Shown piece by piece: positions 22,130 to 33,127 of a stretch of DNA of 64,000 nt. Position 1 is the stretch's first letter, and each line of letters opens with the position of its first letter. Made by a program: the position numbers and the translations under genes. The notes under the pieces were generated by a model. It was not told the origin of the DNA, did not search any database, and saw only the letters and a program-made list of their open reading frames with translations. The DNA is taken from NCBI GenBank assembly GCA_951640165.1, contig OX621243.1, positions 7,936,001 to 8,000,000 on the forward strand, written 5' to 3'. This stretch comes from Pseudoips prasinana (lineage: Eukaryota > Arthropoda > Insecta > Lepidoptera > Nolidae).

Positions 22130-22425
22130 TGTGTGAAGCCGCACCCATCTTTGCAGCATGGGGGACTCCCACCGATCTGTAAAAACACCCAGAATAGTGT
22201 TGGTACTGCCACGAACGCGCGTGAGTAGTAATGTTGTGTGGCTGCCGGAAAAGAATATCGCCGCGCCATTACATCCCGTTGAGAGCGCGGAAGTCATCCC
22301 CAGGGAATATCTCGCAGAGAACGGGCAACAGCATCCCTCTGTGTGTTATGTTATGACCATCATACTGCGATCGCCAAGCTTTCTGCCAAGCGTAGCGATT
22401 ATGAAATATCACTCCAAATGATGGA
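22130..22425 (+). repeat. RTE-type LINE 3' fragment
   Basis: 'cagcatgggggactcccacc', 'gcgcggaagtcatccccagg', 'gaatatctc' and 'ccaagcgtagcgattatg' parallel 9850-10020. No coherent ORF. Confidence 0.5.
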
Positions 22426-22440
22426 CAAAAAAAGTTGCAT

Positions 22441-22516
22441 CCAGTAACACTGTTACTGGATGGGAATATTTTTCCCAACCAGTAACAGTGTTACAAGTTG
22501 TGGTGTTACTGGTTGG
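22441..22516. repeat. fold-back cluster
   Basis: Arms 22443-22466 and about 22471-22494 pair with one mismatch. The left arm is itself nearly palindromic (ccagtaacactgttactgg), and a third partial copy ('gtgttactggttgggaat') follows. Confidence 0.7.
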
Positions 22517-22725
22517 GAATACACCACACAATCCATTGTGGAAATATTTTGGGTAGCCCTTAGTCCAGTTATATATGTAGACTAGCTGGTGCCCGCGACT
22601 TCGTCCGCGACAATTTTGAATGATGACCAATGTAACTACTTACTTCTAGCTTAATTAAAAAAAGAAACATTTAAAACAATCAAGCAATATGAATTTAAGA
22701 AAACCTAACCTATAAATAACCCAAC

Positions 22726-23134
22726 TAAGAAATAAATGAGAGCTCTGAGAAGTATGTGTGGTGTGACTTTGAGAGACAGAATTCGAAATACTGATGTAAG
22801 AGAGCGTTGTGGTGTGAAAGAGGATGTAGTCACAAAGATTGAAAAAGGCATGCTGAGATGGTTTGGCCATTTAGAAAGGATGAATGAAAGAAGATTGACA
22901 AAAGAAGTATACCTGGCCTGTGTGAACGAGACAACCGGAAGGGGAAGACCACGTCGTACATTCTCTGACCAAATTGGAGATGTTCTCAGAAGTACCCTAA
23001 ACCGGCGAGCATGTATGAAGAATATAATGACAGTAATCGAGGCAAAAGAAGTATGCAAAGATCGTGACAAATGGAAATCCGTTGTCTCTGCCTACCCCTC
23101 TGGGAAACAGGCGTGAGTCTATGTAAGAAATAAA
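22726..23134 (+). mobile_element. 5'-truncated LINE with 11-bp target duplication
   Basis: 'taagaaataaa' at 22726-22736 repeats exactly at 23124-23134. The insert (22737-23123) is the last 387 bp of a LINE that landed inside the Helitron. Confidence 0.85.
22736..23116 (+). pseudogene. LINE reverse transcriptase C-terminus (RTE-like), 126 codons
   Basis: An open frame of 126 codons reads SMCGVTLRDRIRNTDVRERC, GMLRWFGHLERMNERRL, GRGRPRRTFSDQIGD, KEVCKDRDKWKSVVSAYPSG and stops. This is the tail of a lepidopteran LINE polyprotein; the endonuclease and the catalytic RT core are absent. The apparent ATG spans the insertion junction (the A comes from the duplicated target), so it is not a real start. 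The last ~130 bp are almost identical to 53465-53600, implying recent activity of the source family. RTE affinity is by resemblance of the SLRDRIRN motif. Confidence 0.75.
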
Positions 23135-23611
23135 CTAAGGACTACTTTGCTACTATTATTAAAAAAAAGGAAGAATACATAGCAATTGTCCTTATTGCCA
23201 GTAAGTCAAATAAAGTAAAATAAGAATCAACGATGCATTAATCACAAAGGTAACTCCCATTAGATTAGGTTGCGACCACGGCATTGGCATTGCATCGGCA
23301 GGTGTAATATCACATTTTGTGAACGAAACCATAGCGCGATCTAAAACGATGATTACGCCATCTAACAAAACTATAAACTTGTAAAGCGGTAAAATTAAGA
23401 TGTGTGCATATTTTTTGGGTGAGATTTATTCGATCATCTATTGATTCAGTTTTGGACTACCTTTTATTTCAAGCATTTATTTATTATAACCGATATGCCA
23501 AATAAGTCCCGCGATCTGAAACGAAGAACGCCTTCTAGTTACAAAATTGTGAACTTGTAAATCAGTAAAAAAAAGATGATATTTTTTGGGTGCGATCAAC
23601 TGCGATCATCT

Positions 23612-23853
23612 CGACACCAACAATTTATACTACGCTAACTCGAATTTTAGGTAAATTCGTTGTTATCCCAGTTTGATTAAAATATTGTTGTTTTAATTTG
23701 TTATAAAAATAACACAAAGAAAAGAAGTTACAAATCTTATAAAACGCTAAGTCTTTATTTTGACGGCATTTTAAGCAACTTGGCATAAAAAATACAAAAT
23801 TATCTAAAATTCGAGTTGGCGTAAATTCGAGTTAGCTTAAATTGTTGGTGACG
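23612..23853. mobile_element. MITE-like insertion, 242 bp
   Basis: Ends are inverted: 'cgacaccaacaattta' at 23612 and its near reverse complement ending at 23853 (cgtcaccaacaattta), extending through 'gctaactcgaatttta'. Its flanks align with the uninterrupted duplicate at 23430-23450 ('gatcatctattgattcag'), which shows it was inserted. The target duplication is not resolved. Confidence 0.6.
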
Positions 23854-23899
23854 TTCTATTGAATCAGTTTTGGATTACCTTTTTTTATCAACAAATTAT

Positions 23900-25260
23900 T
23901 CCCTGAATTTTAGTTTAAAAACATATACAGCTTTATTTTTAACTGAAAGACCAAATACCAATTTTCATACGTTTAACTCCAAAAAAATAACAGATTTGCA
24001 TACCAACTCGCATCCCCTATTTTACGTCCTTACGGGTGGTATTTCCAAAAATCCTGAATATATATTTATAATTTTTAACTGGAGGCCAAATAGGTACAGA
24101 TTTTACCTTAAAAATGTCACATTTTTATACAAACTTACATCCCCTATTTGTCACCCTTAGAGGTGGACTTCTCAAAAATCCTAAATATATATTTTTAATT
24201 TTTAACTGAAATGCCAAATACCAATTTGCATATATATATATATATATATATAAATAACTAAAAAATTGGCATATTTTTCATACAAACTTACATCCCCAAT
24301 TTTACGCCCTTGGGGGTGGAATTTTCAAAAAACCCGAAATCTACTTTAATTTTTAACTGCAAGGACAAATACAAAGCCAAAAAATGACGGAATTTCATAA
24401 AATCTTTCATCCCTTATTTTACTCCCTTAGGGGTGGTATTTTCAAATACCCTTCTTTTGTGGATGCCTTCGTCATAAAAGCCGTGTAGGCTGTGCCTTGA
24501 TATGTCAGTCAGTATAAACATACATCCCTTATTTTACGCCCGCGGGGGTGGATATTCCAAAAATCCTGAAATATATATTTTATAATTTTTAACAGAAAAG
24601 CCAACTACTAATTTTCATGAATTTAACTTCAAAAATATCGCACATTTCATACAAACTTACATTCCCTATTTTGTGCCCTTCGGGGTGGATATTTAAAAAA
24701 TCCTGGAATATATATTTTTAATTATTTACTGAAATTTCAAATACCAAATTACATGCATTTAACTTCAACTCGCAGTTTACATAGAAACTTACATCCCCTA
24801 TTTTACGCCCTTAGGGGATGAATTCTCAAAAATTCTGAAAAATATATTTTTAATTTTCAACTGAAATACCAATTTCATGCGTCTAACTTAAAAATTGACA
24901 CATTTTTCATACAAACTTAAACCCCCTATTTTACCCTCTTGGGTTTTTCGGGGGATTTCCCCTCTGGGATTTCCAAAAATCCTGAAATACATATTTTTTA
25001 TTTTTAACTAAAAGGCTAAATCCTAATTTTCATGCGTGTAACTTAAAAATTGTCACATATTTCATACAAACTGATATCCCCTATTTTCGCCCTAGGGGGT
25101 GGAAATTTCAAAAATCCTGAAACACGTTATTTTTTATTTTTTACTGGAAGGCCAAATATCAATTTTCATGCCTTTAACTTCAAAAACAGCAAAGTTTCAT
25201 ACTAACTTTGCACTCCCGTTTTACCCCCTTGGGGGTTGAATTTCGAAAAATCCTTCCTTA
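23900..25260. repeat. ~130-bp tandem array, about 10 units
   Basis: The motif 'catcccctattttacgccc' and variants occurs near 24010, 24138, 24290, 24408, 24524, 24660, 24792, 24921, 25076 and 25211. Spacing is 116-155 bp. Each unit continues through 'ggggtgg', 'tttcaaaaatcctgaaat' and 'ttttaactgaaaggccaaat'. Units are diverged, so the array is not recent. One unit contains a (TA)n tract at about 24228-24252. Confidence 0.85.
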
Positions 25261-25394
25261 TTCCTTGTCTACATTGTAAAGAAAACATCTGTGCAAAATT
25301 TCAGCTTTCTAGGTCCAAGGGTTTGGGCTGGGCGTTGATGAGTCAGTCAATCAGTCAGGACTTATCTTTTTATTTATATAGATATAGAATTCAA

Positions 25395-25720
25395 AACACT
25401 TTCGTTTTTTATATAAGAAAAAGAATAATTTATTTCAACAGCACACATATTGCAAGATTACAGACAATATTATTTGCCTTTGCGTCTGTTACAGACGATT
25501 TACAGCGCATTGTCTGAGAGACATTTCTTTTGGTGGCTAAACAAACCGATACGAGAGCGACATAGCCTGCCGCAGGCCTGACAAGAGAAGTTTGCGGTGG
25601 TTGGTGCCGAGCCGCTTTCATGTCGCTTCTGTCTCTTATTAGCAAGTACTCCGAACCAGGCTTCAGCACAGATCTTACGACCACTACACGTTTGCGTCAA
25701 CTATTATATTATATATAAGT
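25395..25720 (-). pseudogene. LINE C-terminus with C2HC finger, 3' fragment
   Basis: Minus strand reads ICAEAWFGVLANKRQKRHES, then FSCQACGRLCRSRIGLFSHQ, KKC and a stop at about 25500. The pattern C-X2-C-X12-H-X4-C is the terminal zinc finger found at the end of some insect LINE polyproteins. Downstream on minus lies a 3' UTR with an AATAAA-like signal near 25430. Only about 65 codons remain. The family is recognised by pattern; the clade is not assigned. Confidence 0.6.
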
Positions 25721-26105
25721 AATATATTTCTCAGGCCTCCACATTAGGATCAACCGGTGTCGTGAGGTCCAGTCTCAGAGAGAGCCAATATTTCAAAAAG
25801 AAACAACGATACAATAATATTAGGAATGTGATACTTAACCAGCTGAGAAAAACAACCACCTGCAGAATTACCCAAAACGCAAAATAAATTCAACTATTCA
25901 CGATGAATCTAAAAAGTTAATCAGTCAGCGTAGCAACTCAATGACCCGTGAACCCCTCTTTAATTTTGATAGTCAGTATAGTACAAGCTTCGTCTTTTTT
26001 TCTGGTATATATAAGGATTGGCAAAGCAGCCACATATTTTATGAAACTTATTTATTTTCATTATTTCCATTTCAAAAGTTTTTTTCGTGTCCCATTCGTT
26101 CGTAG
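25721..26105. other. spacer
   Basis: No feature recognised. Confidence 0.3.
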
Positions 26106-26310
26106 GTGCATTAGTTGTACACTTGTACCCGACCTCCTTCCGGTCGTATCGCTAGTCGTCCTATCGGATCATGAGAGTGATGGATAGAAAGTGCCCCTGT
26201 GTTTGCGCACACATTTGTGCACTATAATATGTCCTGCGCAATTGGCTAATCTCCATTGAGAATGGCCACCGTGGCCATAATTCGACCGGGAAGACATCAT
26301 CAGTAGTACT
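26106..26310 (+). repeat. SINE family A 3' part
   Basis: 'acccgacctccttccggtcg', 'ggatcatgagagtgatggat', 'tgtttgcgcacaca' and 'actataatatgtcc' match 34865-35055. The tRNA-like head is missing. Confidence 0.65.
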
Positions 26311-26847
26311 AGCTGCCTATTATACTTTTAACATGTCTTATTAACTTTTCTCTAATAACTTAATTTTCTATCAAAACTTATCAACGTCCTACCTTCTTGG
26401 CATGAGTTTGTGGCCCAAGATGTCCATTGTATTTGAAACGGCACGTTAAAACGTCAAAAGGTTAATAGCAACATCAAGGCATGCCATTCATGCTAGCTCG
26501 TCTGCCACCAAAAGAATTTAAAAAAAAATCAGGTTATCACTGTCCAAACAAATAAATAAATAAGTTGTTTATGCGTTGATCTTCCATGACTAAAAGTTAA
26601 ATCCCGTTGGGCATTTGGCCATTAAAGAGATCAAAAGGTTGGATTGAATAAAATAAAAAAACTAAAAGCTAATTGACTTTTCGAGCTTATCGTTGAATGA
26701 CAATATTAAATCAGATAGTTAATCATTAGGTAATGCTGGTATGCACTTTAAGTATTGGTTTATTGTGCAATTGTAACTTTTTACTGTGAAAATGAAACAT
26801 GCCGTAAGGCAGTCCGTCATACTGCATTCTGTGAAATATTTTAAATA
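26311..26847. other. AT-rich spacer
   Basis: No feature recognised. Confidence 0.3.
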
Positions 26848-27000
26848 AATAAAATAAAAAAGGTTTTTATACACGTAGACTTTAAAAAAGCGCTTGTAAA
26901 TAGTCAGAACATATTCGTAGTAATATATAATTAATTTATAATTATTTCTAGGTACATATAGATATTTAGGTACGCGGATTGTAGGGTTTAAACCAAACAG
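26848..27000 (-). repeat. LINE 3' tail family T1, truncated
   Basis: Reverse of the T1 end ('cacgtagactttaaaaaagc', 'gcttgtaaatagtcagaaca', 'gatatttaggtacgcggatt'). Stops early relative to 28742-29040. Confidence 0.6.
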
Positions 27001-27775
27001 TACCATAAATATCCATTCATCTACCCATCTATGTTGCTAATATCCGTAAATCTAGTAGTAGTACAAAGATGGGTTTTAGAACCCACCTGTTTGAAAAGTA
27101 AGTAATAGTACGCTAATACACCCAAATCGTTGAAAAATGTGCATTATTTTGTTTAACTATCATAACATTTGAGTCCAAACGTACATTTATTGTTTCGCGA
27201 AATCTCAAAACGTTAGATCGTTGCTTCCAGTGAGCAGAGTTGGGCTTATTTTTTAGTTCATAGAATCAGAATTGTTATCTTGGTGTCATAATGCGGCACC
27301 TCACCTTCAACGATGCGGAACAATTTTTCGTCACCCAGTAACTTAGGTCTAGTGATTATACATAAAGTATTTTTTTCTTTTATCTTGTTATTATTGTTAT
27401 AAAACTTATACCTAGGTCTAGGTAGGGCTTTATCAAAAATGTTACCGATGAGTATATGAACAAATGTTACATATTTCTTCCAGTTTCATTTTTGTTAACC
27501 GTAATCTAAGTAAGATTCTGAGCAACACGGTGAACCCCAATTCTCTAAAACTCATTATTATAGGTGTCTGCAGTGTCCTTTCTTCATTTCCTATATCCGT
27601 TGTCTGGAAGAGATCAACTTTTCTGTCTAATTTATATTGATTTTTAGGGTTTTGTAGTTTTTGTTTCAAGTCCTGGATCAATCTAAAGTTATCAGTATCA
27701 GCCTGGAGTCAGGAAGTTGGCGGTGGTAAATCCCCGTGGCCTTCGTGGACCTTCAGTAATTTACCAGACCCCTTT
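27001..27775. other. AT-rich spacer
   Basis: No coding or repeat signal recognised. Confidence 0.3.
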
Positions 27776-27779
27776 TCGA

Positions 27780-27885
27780 TATTGTCAGCTAGCATGGATC
27801 ATGAGAGTGAGGGATAAAATGTCCCGCGCAATTCGAGATTGGCCGCCATGGCTGGAATTCGAGCAAGAGATTATATTGTATTTTG
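27780..27885 (+). repeat. SINE family A scrap
   Basis: 'atggatcatgagagtgaggg' and 'tgtcccgcgcaattcgagat' 'tggccgccatgg' match the 3' part of SINE A with an internal loss. Confidence 0.5.
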
Positions 27886-27926
27886 TTTTCAATACATATT
27901 TTAATTATAATAAAATTTAAATCACT

Positions 27927-28090
27927 TGTTTTGGTCTATTGGTTAGTGGCCCTGACAACTAAACCTGAGGTCGTGGTTTGGATCCCTACCCAGGACAAAT
28001 ACTTGTGTGATGAGCACGATTATTTATTCTGTGCCTGTGTGTAATTTATATACCTGGATTATCTAAATGTATTTAGAAATATATTAGTAT
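27927..28090 (+). repeat. tRNA-headed SINE (family D)
   Basis: A-box-like 'ctattggttagtggcc' and B-box-like 'ggtttggatccc' lie at tRNA spacing, followed by 'gtgtgatgagcacgattatt' and 'ctgtgcctgtgtgtaattta'. Related copies: 54768 (+) and 37630 (-). Confidence 0.6.
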
Positions 28091-28359
28091 AAATAAATTT
28101 TATGAATTTTCTGGTTATCAGAGGGAAATGCTGACCAGGTCTAGGAGATAGGTTATATTTTATAAAACACGTTTCCACTGTCGAGCATCAGGTAAATCGT
28201 GGGGAGCGCTACAATAAAATATGTTGATAGGTAGTTGATTTATCACCGACTTTTTTATTACTATACAATAAACAAAAGTAGTCACGCGTCTTCGCACATA
28301 AGATTATTACTATAAAGATATTATTTTATTACAAAAAGAGAAAATAAATAAATAAATTG

Positions 28360-28450
28360 CTGTATGGCGGACACGGACACTAAACACGTACAGATTCATA
28401 ACAACTATTTATGGATCAACAAATCTTTGTTCTGTGTGGCGGTCGAAACC
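28360..28450 (-). repeat. SINE family C fragment
   Basis: 'cataacaactatttatggat' matches the body of SINE C copies at 37850 and 39630. Confidence 0.4.
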
Positions 28451-28740
28451 TATATATATATATAGCCGCCGCGGTAGTAGCTACATAGCCAATCAGAGAC
28501 TCTCGCAACACTGCACACCAACCAATACTTCGTACCTACTCGCCGGACAAGAATACGACCGCGAACCCGTCGCGACCACCAGCGTCCTCAGTTTGCATTT
28601 GACCGCTGAAATTCCCTCTCCGGAACTCAACCGGAAGAGCGGCCCGCGTTGCGTATTAACGTAGAGTGTAAGTTGCACAAAACATCCCTAAAACGATACG
28701 CCCTCTCGCATCTCCCGCTAGTAACCGCCCAGATCTTTTA
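28451..28740 (+). other. GC-richer block with TATA-like tract, unassigned
   Basis: A (TA)n run at 28449-28462 is followed by GC-rich sequence ('agccgccgcggtagtag') and then AATAAA-like signals at about 28742. An ORF of 76 codons (28434-28664) shows no recognisable domain. A solo LTR or a promoter fragment would fit; neither is proven. Confidence 0.25.
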
Positions 28741-28741
28741 A

Positions 28742-29040
28742 ATAAAATAATAAATAAATAAAAAAGGTTTTTATTCACGTAGACTTTAAAAAAGCGCTTG
28801 TAAATAGTCAGAACATGTTTGTAGTAATATAGTTGTATACATTAGATATTATTTCTAGTAACATAGATATTTAGGTACATATTGTATGAAAACATTTATA
28901 AAATTTATTTTATTACAGCAATGATATTTAGCTAGCTCGTATCAAGTAATTGTCAAGAGATTATGTTTAATTATCTAGTTCAAGTCTAATATTTTTACTA
29001 CATATTGTCAATGGTTCTGTCTATATTAAAGGTATTATTC
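28742..29040 (-). repeat. LINE 3' tail family T1
   Basis: The reverse of the family T1 tail is well preserved: 'cacgtagactttaaaaaagc', 'gatatttaggtacatattgt', 'atatttagctagctcgtatc' and 'ttctgtctatatta'. The upstream coding end seen at 42778 is missing. Confidence 0.65.
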
Positions 29041-29214
29041 GAGGTTCGAACCCCAAAGGGGGTGCCCTCCGGCGCGGGTACTTAGTTTGTAATAATAATT
29101 GCTAAATAACTCCTTAACAACTACGTCGCATATACAGACAATAATAAAGAAAGCTATTCTTTTATTCGTTAAACAATAAGGATCAAACACGCGTTCAGAG
29201 GCATTATGTGTTTA

Positions 29215-29360
29215 TTATATTTTCTTTGTGTGACCCATAAATAGTTGTTCTGAGTCTGGATGTAATTTGTGTCCGTTTATTATATGTTTGTAAAGTACCC
29301 CGTGACACAGGGATAAATTCCCTAGTGCAGACGTTGTCTTTAAAAAATAAATAAAAGCGG
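29215..29360 (+). repeat. SINE family C, head missing
   Basis: 'gtgacccataaatagttgtt', 'tatatgtttgtaaagtaccc', 'cgtgacacagggataaattc' and 'gcagacgttgtc' then A-rich. It is the same orientation as 1640-1812. Confidence 0.55.
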
Positions 29361-29539
29361 TAAATGGTAGCAACAGTCAAGAGCATATTCTCTTTCCTCT
29401 CTATAAGCAGTATAACTGGGGAACTACATTCACCTAATAGAACAGAGTGTATTCACACTCTAGATTTTGGTATTATTAATCCACTTTTTTTTAAGTATAA
29501 CTTCTTTACTCTCTCTTGACTTGGGGAGGAAGCTGGTAA

Positions 29540-29735
29540 ATGGTATGATGAGAGCGTTTCGAGAAAAGTGATCGGACGAGGCCAACGGAAGCGAAAAATA
29601 TAACTTAGTAAAGATTGAAATAGGCAGAGATTTATATTTCGTATTTTACTGTAGGAGCAAGAGAGAGAGAGAGGTCAGACAAATATATTTTTTCTCTCTT
29701 TCTCTCATAGCATCGGTCGTATCGGTTTCACGTCA
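29540..29735 (+). repeat. dispersed repeat with (GA)n core
   Basis: Counterpart of 5320-5510 ('gatcggacgaggccaacgga', 'actgtaggagcaagagagag'). Includes (GA)n and (TCTC)n tracts. Confidence 0.45.
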
Positions 29736-29799
29736 CGCGCACCATAGTTCTTTGGATGTATACTGCGGAGGTATTTTTAATCCGGGACGACATGCCATT

Positions 29800-29945
29800 C
29801 TTCAAGAAACCAGCCTATTCCTATCTTAAAGGTCAGCAACGTACATGGGGCTCCCCTGTTGTTGCAAGTGTCCATGAGCTGCGGTTATTACTTACCATCA
29901 GGTGACACGCTTGTTCATTTGCCTTACTGTTATAAAAAAAATATT
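29800..29945 (+). repeat. family Z tail fragment
   Basis: 'aaaggtcagcaacgtacatg' and 'acttaccatcaggtgacacg' with an A-run match 20080-20205. Confidence 0.5.
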
Positions 29946-29984
29946 AACAGTTATAGTTAATAATCCTGACTATGAATAAAGTCT

Positions 29985-30115
29985 TGTGCGGGTCGCTGGA
30001 AACTGCTGGATGCGAATATCGCAAGACCGGCAATTGTGGAGATCTTTGGGGGAGGCCTTTGTCCAGCAGTGGATGTCTTTCGGCTGATATGATGATGATA
30101 ATGATGAATAAAGTC
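29985..30115 (+). repeat. RTE-type LINE 3' end
   Basis: 'tgcgggtcgctggaaactgc', 'tggatgcgaatatcgcaaga', 'ggggaggcctttgtccagca' and an ATGATG tail. This uninterrupted copy serves as a reference for the inverted insertion at 21334-21443. Confidence 0.65.
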
Positions 30116-30939
30116 ACCTAAGCTGATCAGGGAGTAAAGAAGGGTTGGCTACTGTTACCGTTATCTATCAGTAGCTTGTAGACTACTACTTGTCACCTTA
30201 GTAGAATATATAGTTCAAACTAAAACGCGTTATATTACAATACTTAATCATATTAATCTAGATTAGATAAAATCCGGAAGAAGACGGAAAGTTTTAAACA
30301 TTACTAATTCAGAAATTTAAAGACCCTTTCAAGATATAGTGATGTCCAGTGACCATATCGATGGTAATTACCCTGTGTTTTTATTTTTACCAGCCCGAGT
30401 TTAATTTCCATAACTGAGTAGTGTTGAGCGCGGTGTACCGTGGCATGCTCTGACTTAGTAAGGATGGGCAATGTCGATCATTTTTACTTCCGCTTGTATA
30501 TAAATGACGTAAAAATTTTAGTTTTATAAATTGGAAGCCTGTATCTAGTTGTATCTGTGTTTAAACGGTAAGTTTAAGTATACTTATTAAATTTTGGCGA
30601 AGTATTGCAACGTATATGTTAGTGTATTATTGTATTAGGGAGATTCTCTTAGATGTATGGACAATTTTTTAAGTCATTGATGTCTTTGTTATTCGTATTC
30701 TTGAAAAAGAGAACGCTCATTTTAAAGATAAAAATCAAATATATAAGTGCTGAGAGTCAAGGGTTGAGTGCTGAATTGAGCTTTTAAGCGTTAAAGAGTT
30801 GAGCGTTAAACGGTCACGAGCATTTAGTCTCGCAACTTAAACGCTAGAGCTACCAGCTCAAGCTATGAAGCTTTCGTTATAATTTTTCATAAAAATAATT
30901 AAAAAATTACTAAGTTTATTGCTTTACATAATAATAGAA
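30116..30939. other. AT-rich spacer
   Basis: A short run of related words (gagcgttaaa-like) lies at 30760-30850. No ORF or known repeat recognised. Confidence 0.3.
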
Positions 30940-30949
30940 TAAAATTATA

Positions 30950-31300
30950 GAATACATTAAATACAACATAAAAAGGAATAAATAGCAAGCAGCCAAATTT
31001 GTGTATTTGCGCCGTTTAAGGGTTTCCGCCAAAGCAGCAGCAGCGCCTGCAGAACCCGACGCATGGGGAAGATGGGAGGGCGCAAGGGTGTCGACGCATG
31101 TTGCGTCCCACACCAGGGGCCTTTCCACCCATCCTCCACGGAACCAAAGACCATCGGGTCTCTTTCCATCATTAAGTATCAGGCCACTTGGTTCTAGAAC
31201 CGCTGGGACGTCAACGCTGGAAAGAGCCCGACGGATTATATCATTGATGCTACTGTGGCCTGAGATTCTGCCCGCGCTACGGATTTATTATTTAAATTGA
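30950..31300 (-). pseudogene. retroelement C-terminal fragment with nuclease-like motif
   Basis: One uninterrupted minus-strand frame of about 115 codons, without a start codon at its 5' end, reads SAGRISGHSSINDIIRRALS, DVPAVLEPSGL, NDGKRPDGLWF, ERPLVWDATCVDTLAPSHL and ETLKRRKYTNLA. The RPDG...VWDATCVDT arrangement is a pattern I know from the C-termini of insect and marine retroelement polyproteins; it resembles the D...D-x-T spacing of restriction-like endonucleases, which is inference. It is GC-rich against an AT-rich background and cut at both ends. The frame is intact, so the fragment is not very old. Confidence 0.5.
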
Positions 31301-32171
31301 ATACTTTCTTAAAAGTTTATGGATGCCACTCCATTTATTAATATTTATGGTGTCTACATCAATCAAATAAAAAGATTAAGGGAATTTAAAGACTTATGTG
31401 AAAAATTACATTAGTAGTTATAGCTATAAAAATAAACTATTAATTATGAAAGTTGAAACGTTCAATAATGTGTTGAAAGAAAATTTCAAGATTCTTGACG
31501 CATCATCATTCTCATACATTATTTTCTAAACACGACAATAACAACATAATTGTGTACAGTAGCCTTCACAAACAATAAACGATATATATCGATAAAATGA
31601 ACAACACTCATGCGCACCTTCCTCGCTTCAGTGTTACGTGCAGAGCGCATGCGCTCAATCGTGTCTCATTATACTACTATAGTAAAAATTTAATTTTATA
31701 TGGCAGTGGTGACCCGACCGTGTGGTGATTTCCATTGTGCTAGAACGAAATCATGCATAAGGAGGACTTCTAAAGATGGCTGGGTAATATCTTATTTACT
31801 ATATTTCTTGCTCTTAACCTTCGCTTATATTTACTTTATGAATCTGTTAGTAAGACGCAGGTTTAGTATTAAATTGTACTTCGTTAGAGAAAAACTAACG
31901 TACCTTGGAAGTATTGTTTTATAATTTAAGATTTTTCTTTAGATTCCTAGACAGAACAATACCTACATAAAAACATGGATTAAATTTCTGTTATTCAGTT
32001 AATGAATTTTACGGCGGCAGGCTATTAATAAAAAAAGATATTACTTCCCCTTATTCAAAAAAAGAATTCTTAAATTAGCCCTACAGTTAAACTATGAATC
32101 AAGTTGTCTATATGGTTGGTAGTTATGTAGTTAAAACGAAGATTATCTATTGTCTATAAACTTCATAATAC
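31301..32171. other. AT-rich spacer
   Basis: No ORF with recognisable content; no clear repeat. Confidence 0.3.
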
Positions 32172-32283
32172 AAAGGATAAGAATCAAATTGCCCATTTGA
32201 TTTTTATCCTTCTTATTACTAAGTTTCAAAACGAAGTAATAAGAGGAATAAAAATGAAATGGGCAATTTGATTCTTATTCTTT
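32172..32283. repeat. imperfect inverted repeat, 49-bp arms
   Basis: Arms 32172-32220 and 32235-32283 pair with about four mismatches around a 14-nt loop. Both arms contain 'gaatcaaattgcccattt' or its complement. Confidence 0.85.
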
Positions 32284-33127
32284 TTATTAATCTGTTAGTG
32301 CTTAGATAGATCATCTTTTTACATGACTTGGTATGTTTATGCACGCCTAGACTAAAAATATCTATAACTCGCTGATCAAGAGCTGTTTGTTACCGTAAAA
32401 CTTATCCGGAAATCATTTATCTGACAGTACGTTATGTGAGTACGTAGTTAAGTATACGTTTTATTTATTACTGAAGCGTTGAGTGTAGTTATAAGTAGGA
32501 GATTATAAATTCGACTGTATGGCTTTTATGTATGTTACGCGATTTCTCCATATAAATATTTTATATTTTATAAGTTAGTATAACTTAATCGGAAAGGTTT
32601 TATGTTATAAATTTAGGTCAAATGGGACGTTGCTAACAATGGTTGAAGTCGTTTCTATGTTTTTAACCAACTTCTAAAGAATGAGGTTATCAATTCGATT
32701 ATTTTGGCACGTGATTACTCAGTTGTTGGTGAATCAATTTTGATATTTTTTTTTTGGACAATGAACAGAATGAACAGGGAAATCATATGTAATGGATCAA
32801 TATAAATTTTTTACACAGGTATTTTATTACTTAAAAGAAATTCCCCAACCATTACTATGAACCACATTGGAAGAAACTGAAAATAAACTATTTTTTTTTT
32901 AATTTTTGTTGTCTCAAATAAACTTTAATACAATAAGTTTTTTTTAATGAAGAATTATTTTCCATTTTTAACAAAATTAAAAATTACAATAATTAAATTA
33001 AAATTTACAATGGTCCATTCCAAAAGCATTCCCTATTTGTATATACATATATGTATATAGGTAATAGTTTCAAGTACAGGAGAGTGCCAAAAACTTAACT
33101 ACCATTTTTTTTAAATTTACTTAATTT
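32284..33127. other. AT-rich spacer
   Basis: No feature recognised apart from A/T runs. Confidence 0.3.

Larger units (their letters stand above)
22582..25382 (-). mobile_element. 2.8-kb non-autonomous Helitron with internal tandem array
   Basis: On plus it starts CTAG plus 'ctggtgcccgcgacttcgtc' (a reversed Helitron 3' end with a CGCGGAC...GTCGCGG hairpin) and ends GA at 25381-25382, the reversed TC start. Flanking bases are A (22581) and T (25383), as expected for A|T insertion. There is no Rep/helicase. Inside lie a LINE insertion (22737-23123), a duplicated ~230-bp unit (about 23390-23640), a MITE-like insert and a ~130-bp tandem array. Assignment rests on the terminal structure only. 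Confidence 0.6.

Noticed and set aside
23900..25260. CRISPR-like array of regular repeats
   Set aside because: Units are about 130 bp, diverged and without unique spacers, in a eukaryotic Helitron.
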